This document shows, piece by piece, positions 17,857 through 27,906 of a DNA stretch of 64,000 bases. Within the stretch, counting starts at the first letter, position 1. Every line of letters begins with the position of its first letter. The position numbers were made by a program, and so were the translations under genes. The stretch is from Bacteroidota bacterium (GTDB lineage Bacteria > Bacteroidota > Bacteroidia > Bacteroidales > WCHB1-69): assembly GCA_009786185.1 (NCBI GenBank), contig WQTS01000143.1, positions 1 to 64,000 of the forward strand, written 5' to 3'. The notes beneath the pieces were generated by a model. The model searched no databases. It was not told where the DNA came from and saw only the letters and a program-made list of their open reading frames with translations.

Positions 17857-20019
17857 CTATAAGTTCTTAAAAATAAAATCCGTCATTATAGTATATAAAT
17901 GAAACCTTGTATTACCGCCGGTAATGAAGTGGTTTTTATTAGGATAGAAAAACATTTCGTAATGTTTGCCGGCTTCATTCAAAGCAGTTGCCAAATCTAC
18001 TGCATTTTGAAAATGTACGTTATCATCTGCTGTTCCGTGAATCATCAAAAATTTCCCTTGTAATTTATCTGCTAAAAACATAGGAGAATTATCGTCATAA
18101 CCACTCGGATTCTCTTGCGGTGTTCGCATAAAACGCTCGGTATAAATATTATCGTAATAACGCCAATTCGTAACCGGCGCTACCGCAATTGCCATCGAAA
18201 ACGCATTCTCTCCTTTAAATAGCGACAATGCGGAAAGGTAGCCACCGAAACTCCATCCCCAAATTCCGATTCGTTCAGGATTTACGTAAGGCAATGCTTT
18301 CAAATATTTTGCGAAAGCAATTTGGTCGTCGCTTTCATATTTTCCCATTTGTTTGTAAATTACTTTTTTAAAGGTATCTCCTCTGCCGCCGGAGCCGCGC
18401 CCATCGGCACAGGCAACAATATATCCGTTTTGTGTAAGATATTGATACCATGCTTCTACATTAAAATTTCTGTTCACCTCCATGGTTCCCGGACCTCCGT
18501 AAGTATAGACTAACACCGGATATTTTTTCGCAGGATCAAAATCAGCCGGCTTCATTATCCAAGCATCCATAGTAATTCCTTCAGGTGTAGTGATTTGGAG
18601 AAACTCTTTATCTACGCAATTATATTCATTCATTTTAGCTTTTAAGTTCGCATTGTCTTGCAACACACGCAGTTCATTTCCTTTATGATCATTAATGGTT
18701 GAATATTGCGGTTGTGTTGGAGTAGAAAATGTATTGCGATAGAAGCCGCCACCGGCGCTGAATGTCACCGTAGTCCAGCCATCTCCTTTAGAAATCCGGT
18801 TTTTCTTCTTTCCTGCAAAATCAATCATGTATAAATCGCGCCCCAATCTGTCTTTTTCATTCGATAAATAGTAGATTTGTTTTGTTTTATGATTTACATA
18901 TTCTATAGAAGCTACCTCCCAATTTCCGGAGGTTAACTGTTTAATATTTCCGTTAAAATCAATTAAATAAATATGATTAAACCCATTACGCTCCGAAGTT
19001 AAAATCATGGAATTATTATTTAAAAAATAGTAATGATTCGTAACATTCAGCCAATAAGGATTTGTATCAGTAAAAACAACAGCATGATTGTGATTCAATA
19101 CATTATATTTAATAAACTCCAATTTATTTTGTAGCCTGTTAAGTTGCAAAACCATTAAATCGGTAGAATTTGGAAGCCAGTACAAACGCGGATAATACAC
19201 TTCCTCATTCGCTTGAATGTCAATTTTCGTAGTTTTATTGCTTTCTGTATCATATACATATATTTCAACTACAGAGTTATCTTCACCAGCTTTCGGATAT
19301 TTATATCTATATTCCTCAGGATACAACTCGCCCCAAATGGTCATGGAAAACTCTTTTACTTCACTCTCATCGAAGCGCATATAAGCTAAATATTTTCCAT
19401 CCGGCGACCAATGGAACGTTTTCGTCATGTATAATTCCTCTTCATGCACCCAATCCGGAAGCCCATTTAAAATGTGGTTTTCTTTACCATCAAACGTAAT
19501 TTGCACCTCTTTTCCGGTTTTTAAATCCAAGTAAAACAGGTTTAAATCGCGCACAAACGCTATTCTATCTCCATTATCGCAAAATGTGGGAAAATTAATT
19601 TTCCCTACTGAGGTTTCGCTTACCGGAATTAATGTATTTTCCTTTATATCAAATATATAATAAAATCCTTTCGTGGTTCTTCTGTAAATATATTCGATAT
19701 CGGTAGCCAATAACATTTTATCTTCATTCTTAGAAAAAGAATATGAATTAATTTTAGAAATAGTTAAACTGTCTTTAAATAAAGAAGTTAGCATTTCATC
19801 AGATAATATGGTAGTTAAAAATTCGCCGGTAGCAAAATTATGTTTATTAATTTCAGACTTTGTGGTTACGGTGTAAAAATCGCTGGTGGGCATGGGTTGA
19901 AATCCGGAAATGCCCTCAGTACGCAAAATACCGTCTTTAAAAACTTTTTCTAAAGTAAGTGTTTGAGAAACAACAGTAATTGAGATCGTTGTTAAAATAA
20001 AAAGAAAGATCTTTTTCAT
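17857..20019 (-). CDS. Dipeptidyl peptidase IV / S9 family prolyl oligopeptidase
   Basis: GRGSGGRGDTF; GIWGWSFGGYLS (GxSxG); IHGTADDNVHFQNAVDL; start set at MKKIFLFILTT. Confidence 0.95.
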   Translation of the reverse strand: MKKIFLFILTTISITVVSQTLTLEKVFKDGILRTEGISGFQPMPTSDFYTVTTKSEINKHNFATGEFLTTILSDEMLTSLFKDSLTISKINSYSFSKNEDKMLLATDIEYIYRRTTKGFYYIFDIKENTLIPVSETSVGKINFPTFCDNGDRIAFVRDLNLFYLDLKTGKEVQITFDGKENHILNGLPDWVHEEELYMTKTFHWSPDGKYLAYMRFDESEVKEFSMTIWGELYPEEYRYKYPKAGEDNSVVEIYVYDTESNKTTKIDIQANEEVYYPRLYWLPNSTDLMVLQLNRLQNKLEFIKYNVLNHNHAVVFTDTNPYWLNVTNHYYFLNNNSMILTSERNGFNHIYLIDFNGNIKQLTSGNWEVASIEYVNHKTKQIYYLSNEKDRLGRDLYMIDFAGKKKNRISKGDGWTTVTFSAGGGFYRNTFSTPTQPQYSTINDHKGNELRVLQDNANLKAKMNEYNCVDKEFLQITTPEGITMDAWIMKPADFDPAKKYPVLVYTYGGPGTMEVNRNFNVEAWYQYLTQNGYIVACADGRGSGGRGDTFKKVIYKQMGKYESDDQIAFAKYLKALPYVNPERIGIWGWSFGGYLSALSLFKGENAFSMAIAVAPVTNWRYYDNIYTERFMRTPQENPSGYDDNSPMFLADKLQGKFLMIHGTADDNVHFQNAVDLATALNEAGKHYEMFFYPNKNHFITGGNTRFHLYTIMTDFIFKNL

Positions 20020-20188
20020 AAGGGTTTTGTCTTTATAAATTAAGGCTTGCAAAGATAGAAGAAACATCATTGGCAGAGTAGAAAATTTACTTTTTAAAGT
20101 GGCTATATTAAAATTTGTAAGCCAATAAATTACTTGAAAAATCGTTTATGGGTTAAAAATTATTTTACACTATCTTTTAAAAAGTTAT

Positions 20189-21343
20189 ATGGCTAAAAAA
20201 TCTTCCTTTTCGCTCAAAAAATTACTCATTATTCCTTTATTTATTGCGAATTTCGTAGCAGCTTTGGGCTTGCTATTTGCATTTTCAGCACAATATATAC
20301 CATCCACATGGTTTAGCTTCGGTGCGTTCTGTGGTTTGGGATTCATCTACATTTTAGCATTGAATGCGCTGTTTGTAATTTTGTGGTTTCCAATAAAATA
20401 CCAATTTTCTTTACTCTCGCTTTCTTTAATTTTATTAAATGTTGGCACCATTGATAAACATTTTCAACTCAAAGGAACGGAAAAACCGCCTAAGTGCGTA
20501 AATTGCGTTAAAGTAATGAGTTATAATGTAAAATTATTTGGCTTGTATGACACCGAAGATAAAAAGCTACGTCAACAGAGAAAAAATGAAATTATTCGGT
20601 TTGTTAAAGAAGAACAACCTGATATTGTGTGTTTTCAAGAATATTTTTACGATAAATCGGGAAAACTGAATTTTAATACAACCGACACATTGCTTTCGGT
20701 TTTGAAATTGAAAGATAAAAACTATCACTTTGAATATTTTACAGCAAATAGAAACAATGAGTTTTTTTATGGATTTGCCACGTTTTCTAAAAACAAAATT
20801 ATCGGAAAAGGAATCGTCGAAATGCCTGATAGCACTGTAATTGCCACATACATAGACTTTAAACACAAGAACGACACTGTTCGAGTTTACAATTGCCATT
20901 TGGCTTCCATTCATTTCAAAGATGAAGATTATGAAATAGGCAAACAGCTTATAATCAATCGTATGAACGATCCGAAATGGCAAAAAAAAGCAAAAGTATT
21001 ATATGAAAAAATAGGACTTGCTTTCGATATTAGAAAAGAACAGGCAAAAGTATTACAACAACATCTTAAAAATTGTCCTCATTACGTGATTGTTTGCGGC
21101 GATTTGAACGATTCACCTGCTTCTTTTGCCTATAATAAAATAGCGGGCAACTTAAAAGATTCTTTCAGAACAAGCGGTAAAGGAATGGGGAAAACCTATT
21201 TGGGAGAAACTTTTCCTAACTTCCGGATTGACTATATTTTGCACGACAAAGCCTATAAGTCATATGGGCACACGGTGGGTACAAACATTTCAATATCAGA
21301 CCACTACCCCATTTACACGTGGATTTCTTTACTGCGAAATTAA
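20189..21343 (+). CDS. Endonuclease/exonuclease/phosphatase family membrane protein
   Basis: MSYNVKLFG, DIVCFQEYF, CGDLNDSPASFAYN, RIDYILHD, SDHYPIY. Confidence 0.92.
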   Translation: MAKKSSFSLKKLLIIPLFIANFVAALGLLFAFSAQYIPSTWFSFGAFCGLGFIYILALNALFVILWFPIKYQFSLLSLSLILLNVGTIDKHFQLKGTEKPPKCVNCVKVMSYNVKLFGLYDTEDKKLRQQRKNEIIRFVKEEQPDIVCFQEYFYDKSGKLNFNTTDTLLSVLKLKDKNYHFEYFTANRNNEFFYGFATFSKNKIIGKGIVEMPDSTVIATYIDFKHKNDTVRVYNCHLASIHFKDEDYEIGKQLIINRMNDPKWQKKAKVLYEKIGLAFDIRKEQAKVLQQHLKNCPHYVIVCGDLNDSPASFAYNKIAGNLKDSFRTSGKGMGKTYLGETFPNFRIDYILHDKAYKSYGHTVGTNISISDHYPIYTWISLLRN

Positions 21344-21448
21344 AAGTCTGAAAATCAACAAGAAAAAATTTTCACGTTTTTTCCGAAAACGGATTTTGGC
21401 GTTGTATATTTGCCGCTGAATTACTATTACAAACTAAAACTAACTGCC

Positions 21449-22234
21449 ATGTCTCGTAAACCACTCATTGTTTGGTGCTTAATCTCATTTTTTAGTTTCT
21501 CAACTTCTTTTATTTTTGCTCGAGAAGAACAAGTTTCCATTACCGATTACTTCTTGTTCCATAGTAGAAACCAAAATTTCTCAATGCAGGCGTGGCTTCT
21601 TTACGGAAGCGTTTCTCTATCTTCTCAAAATCAGTTTCTATTAAAAGAATTGTGTACGAACACTTTATCTGGAAATTATAATATTAATGAAAATGTGATA
21701 ACCTTAACTACCTCACATTTTGGATATTCCAAATACGGCATGCTCACGATCTCTTCCGGATATGCACGTGTGCTTGCCAAACGAGTCTCTTTTGGTTTGC
21801 AAGTGCATTACCTGCTACATCATGTAGAAAGTTATCCAAAAAAACACTCTTTTACCTTCGATTTATCACTTTATGGAAAAATTACACAAAAAATAGGCGT
21901 TGGCGTCTCGGCATACAACCCGGCAAATTTAAAATACGGATTAACAGGAAACGAAAAAATTCCGATGTTATATACCTTAATGTTAGATTTTAAACTAAGC
22001 GATAAAGTGTTACTGGCATTAGCTGCTTCAAAACAATTGCCCGGTTTTTTTGATATTGCTACAACTATTTGTTTTAGAGAAAAATTCTATGGATTTATTA
22101 CAGATTTATCGTTAAAAAAGGTGAATATGCAATTTTCTTTTTGGTGCTATAAACTGCAGTTTGATGTGGGCGGGAGCTTTGATTATCGGTTGGGCTTTTC
22201 GCCGCAAGTGGGAGTAAGCTATCTATTTAAATAA
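21449..22234 (+). CDS. Predicted outer-membrane beta-barrel protein (PorV/PorQ-like)
   Basis: Signal peptide, beta-rich; YGKITQKIGVGVSAYNPANLKYG. Confidence 0.6.
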   Translation: MSRKPLIVWCLISFFSFSTSFIFAREEQVSITDYFLFHSRNQNFSMQAWLLYGSVSLSSQNQFLLKELCTNTLSGNYNINENVITLTTSHFGYSKYGMLTISSGYARVLAKRVSFGLQVHYLLHHVESYPKKHSFTFDLSLYGKITQKIGVGVSAYNPANLKYGLTGNEKIPMLYTLMLDFKLSDKVLLALAASKQLPGFFDIATTICFREKFYGFITDLSLKKVNMQFSFWCYKLQFDVGGSFDYRLGFSPQVGVSYLFK

Positions 22235-22380
22235 TCTCTGTGACTCTCTGCGTATTCTCCGTGGTTCTCTGTGAAAAAAAACTGTAAAAGAATAATATTG
22301 CACGGAGAACCACGGAGGAGGCACAGAGGAACACAGATGAGAATCCGCATAAATCCTAATAATCTGCGTCATTTGCGTGC
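22231..22380. repeat. CTCTGTG/CCGTGG inverted repeat plus CTGCGTCAT(C/T)TGCGTGC element
   Basis: TTCTCCGTGGTTCTCTGTG ... CACGGAGAACCACGGAGGAGGCACAGAG followed by AATCTGCGTCATTTGCGTGC. Confidence 0.8.
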
Positions 22381-22406
22381 TAAAAAACTATCAAAATACA
22401 AAACTC

Positions 22407-24437
22407 ATGAAAAAACTCCTCTTACTAATCTTACTACCTGTAACTTCTTTCGCGCAAATAGACACTAATTTTATGCGAATAAACCTCGAAGACAACCTCA
22501 GCGAAGAAATAGAAAACCTCGACCTCGAAGACGAAAGCGATTTTATGGAAGAACTATCCGAAATATACGGGACATTAGAAAAAATTAACATCAACGACTT
22601 GCCTCCCGAAATCGCTTTCTCTATATTAAAAATGTCTGATTTCCAATACTATCATCTTCAAAAATATATCGCAGAAAATGGTTTTTTGGTTACAATTTAT
22701 GAATTAATTTCAGTAGAAGGATTTTCTATAGAATATGTGCAACAGCTTGAACCTTACGTTATCACCACCGCTGTTAAAGAACATAAGCGAACTTTTAAAT
22801 CATTATTTAGGCGCCCGAAACACAAACTGTTAATCCGTTACACACAAATATTGGAACAAAAAGCCGGTTATGATAAAAACAGAAATACGCATTATGTAGG
22901 AACACCGCAACAGTACACCTTTCGCTATAGTTTTTCAGCAAGTGAGCATATTACTTTAGGATTTTCAGGCAAGAAAAACGCCGGCGAAGAATTTTTTAAA
23001 GGTTCCCAAAAACAAGGTTTTGGTTTTTATTCTTTTCACTTACAAGTAAAAAACATTGGCATTTTGCAATCTGTTATTGTGGGCGATTACCGGCTTCATT
23101 TCGGACAAGGAATGATTATGGGAAGTGGATTCTTAAACAGCAGTTCCGGCGAAATAAGAAAAACAGGCGCAACACAACGCCCGGTAACCGCCATGAGCCA
23201 GAGTAACTTTTTGAGAGGCACTGCAGTGCAATTAGGAACCTACAAATTCAGTGGCACAATCTTTTTCGGACACCGTTTTTTTGATGGAAACATTGTGGAA
23301 ATAGAACCTGATATTTTTGCTTTTGAAGGTGCTATTTCAAATACGGGGCTATATCGAACAGAATCAGAACTTAATAAACGTAATGCATTGTTTAACAGAG
23401 TTTATGGAGCACATTTTCGCACACATTTAAAAACTTTCAAAATCGGAGCGCAAATCACACGGACAGAATTCTCGTTGCCGGTACTTCCTCCTTCAAGACC
23501 TTACCAACGTTTTGATTTTTCAGGAAAAGGAGTATGTAATGCAAGTATTGATTATCAAGTATTAATAAAACATCATATTCTTTTCGGAGAATTTGCGGCA
23601 AGCAGCAGCAATGGTTTTGGGATTATGCAAGGCGCTATTTTTAAAATAGATCCACGAATGAAATTCTCTGCATTAATGCGACATTTTAGCAAAAACTTTG
23701 TTGCACTTGACGGAAAACCATATTCAAAAAACAGTAAACTGAATAATGAAACCGGCTTATTGCTAACTTCCGAAATCGTGCTCTCAAAAAGAGTAAATAT
23801 GGTGGCGCTCTTCGACATATATCAATTTCATTGGCTGCGATATTTGACAGACAAGCCTCTACCTCACCTTGACATCTCGCTAAGATTTGATATTGCTATG
23901 GCTAGAAACTGTGCGTTGTTGGTACGTTACACATACAAAACACGAGCCAAAAATTTCAGAGAAGATGTAATCTACAATCAAATATTAGAAACCCAACAAC
24001 ATCGCCTGCGTGTTATACTTTCTTATAATTTCCTGAAAATTATGCAATTAAAATCCGAAATAAGTAGCATTTGCAATAGGAATGCTCATAAAAAAGAAAA
24101 CTTGTTTGGATTGCTTGCCTATCAAGATATTGGCATTGATATCTCTAAAGTCGGATTAGATTTTAAACTAAGATTCGCCCTATTCGATACCGACACCTAC
24201 GACGAGCGATTGTATGCTTACGAAAACGACCTTTCTTACACATTTACCATAAACAGCTACTATTATAGAGGTTGTAAAAGCTATTTTATTGTAAAATGGA
24301 AAAGCAAACGTTTTGAAATTCAGGGTAAAATATCACGCTTACTGCTTTTTAACAAACATCAAATGGGCAGCGGATTAGAGTTAATAGATGCACCGCATAA
24401 AACGGAGGTTAGAATACAAATGTTGATAAAATTATAA
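22407..24437 (+). CDS. Helix-hairpin-helix-containing outer-membrane beta-barrel protein
   Basis: N-terminal ININDLPPEIAFSILKMSDFQYYHLQKYIAENGFLVTIYELISVEGFSIEYVQQLEPYV; long beta-rich C-part. Confidence 0.75.
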   Translation: MKKLLLLILLPVTSFAQIDTNFMRINLEDNLSEEIENLDLEDESDFMEELSEIYGTLEKININDLPPEIAFSILKMSDFQYYHLQKYIAENGFLVTIYELISVEGFSIEYVQQLEPYVITTAVKEHKRTFKSLFRRPKHKLLIRYTQILEQKAGYDKNRNTHYVGTPQQYTFRYSFSASEHITLGFSGKKNAGEEFFKGSQKQGFGFYSFHLQVKNIGILQSVIVGDYRLHFGQGMIMGSGFLNSSSGEIRKTGATQRPVTAMSQSNFLRGTAVQLGTYKFSGTIFFGHRFFDGNIVEIEPDIFAFEGAISNTGLYRTESELNKRNALFNRVYGAHFRTHLKTFKIGAQITRTEFSLPVLPPSRPYQRFDFSGKGVCNASIDYQVLIKHHILFGEFAASSSNGFGIMQGAIFKIDPRMKFSALMRHFSKNFVALDGKPYSKNSKLNNETGLLLTSEIVLSKRVNMVALFDIYQFHWLRYLTDKPLPHLDISLRFDIAMARNCALLVRYTYKTRAKNFREDVIYNQILETQQHRLRVILSYNFLKIMQLKSEISSICNRNAHKKENLFGLLAYQDIGIDISKVGLDFKLRFALFDTDTYDERLYAYENDLSYTFTINSYYYRGCKSYFIVKWKSKRFEIQGKISRLLLFNKHQMGSGLELIDAPHKTEVRIQMLIKL

Positions 24438-24452
24438 GGTAGATAATTGAAA

Positions 24453-24483
24453 AAGGAGCACTTTTACTAAAAATGCCCCTTAA
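24453..24483 (+). terminator. Putative hairpin terminator
   Basis: AAAAAGGAGCACTTTTACTAAAAATGCCCCTT hairpin after the 24437 stop, with a following T-rich stretch. Confidence 0.4.
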
Positions 24484-24708
24484 TCTTATTTTATTTCTCT
24501 ATTCGCTACAAAATGTGTTTTATTTTGTAACGGTTCCGCGAAAATATCCGTAAATATGAAATAAAGGTAGCTGCTTGTGCAATTTTGGCACGAAAATGGC
24601 ACGAACGCAATTTTTTCTATAAATGTTTAAAAAAGTTTAAGTGCAACTTTTCTGTAATTGGTAAAAAACCATACTTTTGCCACATAAAATTATAGCGCAT
24701 TACCTCTA

Positions 24709-26739
24709 ATGATTTCCAAAAAAACAATTGATGAAATAATGATGACCGCCAAAATCGAAGAAGTGGTGGGTGATTTTGTTTCATTAAAACGTCGTGGACA
24801 AAATTGGGTGGGTGTTTGTCCTTTTCACGATGATAAAAATCCTTCGATGTACGTGAGTCCGCGATTAGGCATCTTCAACTGTTTTGTATGCGACACCAAA
24901 GGAAATGCCGTGCATTTTGTTATGGAGCATGAAAAGTTCTCTTATCCCGAAGCATTGCGCTATTTGGCTAAAAAATATAACATTAACATTGAAGAAGACG
25001 CGGAAAAAACCAAAGAACAAGTTGAGGAGGAAAGCAAAAAAGAGAGTTTATTGTTGGTAAATCAATTTGCTGAAACCTATTTCATTGAACAACTTTTTGA
25101 TACGGAAGACGGGCGAAATATTGCCTTGAGTTATTTTAAAGAACGTGGATATAACGAGGCGACCATCAAAAAATTCAAATTGGGTTACAATCCCGAAGGT
25201 TGGGATACTTTTACGCAAACCGCATTAAAAAAAGGTTATAAAAAAGAGCAATTGATAACCTTAGGGTTAACCAAGGAAAGCGAAAGCGGCAAATTATTTG
25301 ACTTTTTTCACGGGCGTGTTATTTTCCCTATTCACAGCGCTTTAGGGAAAACACTTGGCTTTGGAGCACGCACGTTAAAACAAGGAGAAAAAATTGCCAA
25401 ATACTTCAATTCGCCTGAAAGTGAAGTATATCACAAAAGCGATATCTTGTATGGTTTCTTTTTTGCAAAAAAGGCAATTCGGACGCACGACAATGTGTAT
25501 TTAGTGGAAGGCTACACCGATGTTATTTCAATGTTTACCGCAGGAATCGAGAATGTAGTAGCTTCTTCCGGTACAGCATTGACTAAAGGACAAATAAAGC
25601 TGATTGCGACTCAAACTCAGAATATTACATTGGTGTATGACGGCGATCCAGCCGGAATAAAAGCTTCATTGCGCGGAATTGATATGTTGTTGGAAAGCGG
25701 TTTGAATGTACAAACCGTGATGCTCCCTGAAGGCGAAGATCCCGATTCGTTTGCAAGAAAAACAAGCCAGGAAGATTTAAAAGCCTATTTTCAAGAAAAT
25801 TCGGTCAGCTTCATTCTTTTTAAAGCTAAAATGTTGTCGAAAGATGCCGGAAATGACCCGATGAAGCGCGCCGGAATGGTGAACGAAATTATTCAAAATG
25901 TGGCAGATATTCCCGATGTTGTGGCACGAGCGTTTTACATCAAAGAGTGTGCCGAACTTTTTCAATTGTCGGAAGAAACGCTGAATGTGCAGTTGCGGAA
26001 GGCGGTGTGGAAGAAACATGAAGGCGCGAAAGCGCGAAAAGAAGAAAGTGGAAAGGTAGAAAGCAGAAGGGAGGAAGGCAGAAAGCGAGAAGGAACTTCT
26101 ACATCTGATCAAGTGGATGTTGTGGAGCAATTGCCCAAACAGTTGAAATTAGAGGGTGATAATCGTTTGGCGGAAATTGAAAAAAATATCATTTTGCTTA
26201 TTCTAAAATATGGAATGTTTGAAATTGATATACAGGAAATTACTGAAAACGGTGATCCATTTTACAGCAAAAGTCGCATTGACCAATATATTTTCGACGA
26301 ATTTCATCACCAGCAAATACAATTTTCAAATCCTTTGTTTCAAAACATTTATTTGGAATATTCGGAGGTTGCTAAAACAGCTCCACATCAAGATGTCATA
26401 AAAAGCTATTTTTCAACTATAAATGATAAAGAAATTGCAGATTTTGTAATTGCACATTTGTTAAATGATGAGCCGGAAATTAGCGAACAATGGTTGCTAA
26501 GATTTGATATCGTTACGCGCAATGTATCCAATAATATTCACAAACTGAATAATATAGTAGAAGAAACTATTTTGATGTTCAAATTGCGTGTTATTGAGCA
26601 ATATAGAAAATTGATTCTACGGGAAATTGCAGAAAATAGTGATGAAAAATTGGAGCAGTTAATGTTGCAAAAACTACAATCTTTATTAAAGCGCAGAGAA
26701 GAAATTGCTAAGCTTTTGGGGGCGGTGGTTACTTTTTAA
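24709..26739 (+). CDS. dnaG: DNA primase
   Basis: CPFHDDKNPSMYVSPRLGIFNCFVCDTKGN zinc motif; EGYTDVISMFTAGIENVVASSGTALT TOPRIM. Confidence 0.97.
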   Translation: MISKKTIDEIMMTAKIEEVVGDFVSLKRRGQNWVGVCPFHDDKNPSMYVSPRLGIFNCFVCDTKGNAVHFVMEHEKFSYPEALRYLAKKYNINIEEDAEKTKEQVEEESKKESLLLVNQFAETYFIEQLFDTEDGRNIALSYFKERGYNEATIKKFKLGYNPEGWDTFTQTALKKGYKKEQLITLGLTKESESGKLFDFFHGRVIFPIHSALGKTLGFGARTLKQGEKIAKYFNSPESEVYHKSDILYGFFFAKKAIRTHDNVYLVEGYTDVISMFTAGIENVVASSGTALTKGQIKLIATQTQNITLVYDGDPAGIKASLRGIDMLLESGLNVQTVMLPEGEDPDSFARKTSQEDLKAYFQENSVSFILFKAKMLSKDAGNDPMKRAGMVNEIIQNVADIPDVVARAFYIKECAELFQLSEETLNVQLRKAVWKKHEGAKARKEESGKVESRREEGRKREGTSTSDQVDVVEQLPKQLKLEGDNRLAEIEKNIILLILKYGMFEIDIQEITENGDPFYSKSRIDQYIFDEFHHQQIQFSNPLFQNIYLEYSEVAKTAPHQDVIKSYFSTINDKEIADFVIAHLLNDEPEISEQWLLRFDIVTRNVSNNIHKLNNIVEETILMFKLRVIEQYRKLILREIAENSDEKLEQLMLQKLQSLLKRREEIAKLLGAVVTF

Positions 26740-27387
26740 TCAATTCCAATTCCAACACAACTCCACCAAATCCTTCCAGGGCACACCGGCACTTTCAGCA
26801 ATAGCACGATGGCAAATCTCCCCGTTATAGCAATATACGCTTTTCAAAAACATCGGATTTAATTGAATACTATGTTGAAGATTGCGAGAAAATAGTAATG
26901 TTGAAACTAATTGCCAAACCGTATCTTGTATTTGAGAATTTTCTAAATTGAGAAAATTAATTCCTACCGCCGTAATCTTTTTTTCCTGTAAAAATTGTAC
27001 CATCTCATTGGTAAACGCTTCCGGAGGAGCCGTAGAAATAATAACTTGCTTCTCTTTCAAAAAGAAAATATCTTCTATCGAAAAGGGCGCATATTTTAAA
27101 ACAATGGTAGAAAGCGCAATAATTGGTAGCTCATCTTCCATAATATCAGCGCCATATTCTGTAAATTGGTAGTCAGAAATATTATGTTCAACACCTAATC
27201 CTCTTTGAATGAGCACTGCCACACGATCATCTACAAACTCTTCAATTTGTTTCAACGAAAGCATCAACGGCTCAAACAGAGTTTCGGAGGTTAGCATGCC
27301 GATAGTAGCCCTAACATTATTTGTGTCAATTCCGATAGGTGAAAGTTGTGGGTCGAGTGTGTGTTCAGGTTGAAAAGAAGTGTTCAT
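26740..27387 (-). CDS. Alanine dehydrogenase-like remnant lacking the central NAD-binding domain
   Basis: N-part FTEYGADI...IIALSTIVLKYAPFSIEDIFFLKEKQVIIS and tail SVYCYNGEICHRAIAESAGVPWKDLVEL resemble the ends of Bacteroidetes AlaDH; no GxGxxG Rossmann motif in 215 aa. Confidence 0.65.
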   Translation of the reverse strand: MNTSFQPEHTLDPQLSPIGIDTNNVRATIGMLTSETLFEPLMLSLKQIEEFVDDRVAVLIQRGLGVEHNISDYQFTEYGADIMEDELPIIALSTIVLKYAPFSIEDIFFLKEKQVIISTAPPEAFTNEMVQFLQEKKITAVGINFLNLENSQIQDTVWQLVSTLLFSRNLQHSIQLNPMFLKSVYCYNGEICHRAIAESAGVPWKDLVELCWNWN

Positions 27388-27803
27388 TAAAAGGTAAATT
27401 TACGTGTTTGATCATCAATTCGTTCAATTGTGACTTTTACCCGCTCGTCGTCTAAAATAGTTGCAATGTTTTCCGACCACTCCATAAAGCAATAATGCCC
27501 GCTTTCCAAATACTCAAAAAACCCAATGGCAATCGCCTCTTCCGGACGTTCAATGCGGTAAAAATCGAAATGATATACCGGCTCGTTTCGTGGTGTCCAA
27601 TATTCATTTACTATTGCAAACGTAGGACTGGAAGGAATATTTTGAATGTTCAAATGTTTACATAAAGCCTTGATTAAAGTAGTTTTACCTGCCCCCATTT
27701 CGCCGTTAAAGCTAAAAACGCGATGATTGGGATAGGTGTTTAAAATTGCTCTTGCTACTTCGTCTAATTGATCGAGGGTTGCGGTTATTTCTTGGGTTTG
27801 CAT
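27387..27803 (-). CDS. tsaE: tRNA threonylcarbamoyladenosine biosynthesis ATPase TsaE
   Basis: FNGEMGAGKTTLIKALCKHL; SPTFAIVNEY; HFDFYRI. Confidence 0.95.
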   Translation of the reverse strand: MQTQEITATLDQLDEVARAILNTYPNHRVFSFNGEMGAGKTTLIKALCKHLNIQNIPSSPTFAIVNEYWTPRNEPVYHFDFYRIERPEEAIAIGFFEYLESGHYCFMEWSENIATILDDERVKVTIERIDDQTRKFTF

Positions 27804-27906
27804 GTGAATGTTTTTTGGTTTACAAAAATATTCTTTTTTGATTATCGAAAATTAAAATTTTATCAGATATTTGTAGCGCTACAAAAAAAGTTAAACTGTA
27901 TTCATT

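Noticed and set aside
22271-22468. 65-aa ORF MKKNCKRIILHGEPRRRHRGTQ...
   Set aside because: Runs through the composite repeat; not a real gene
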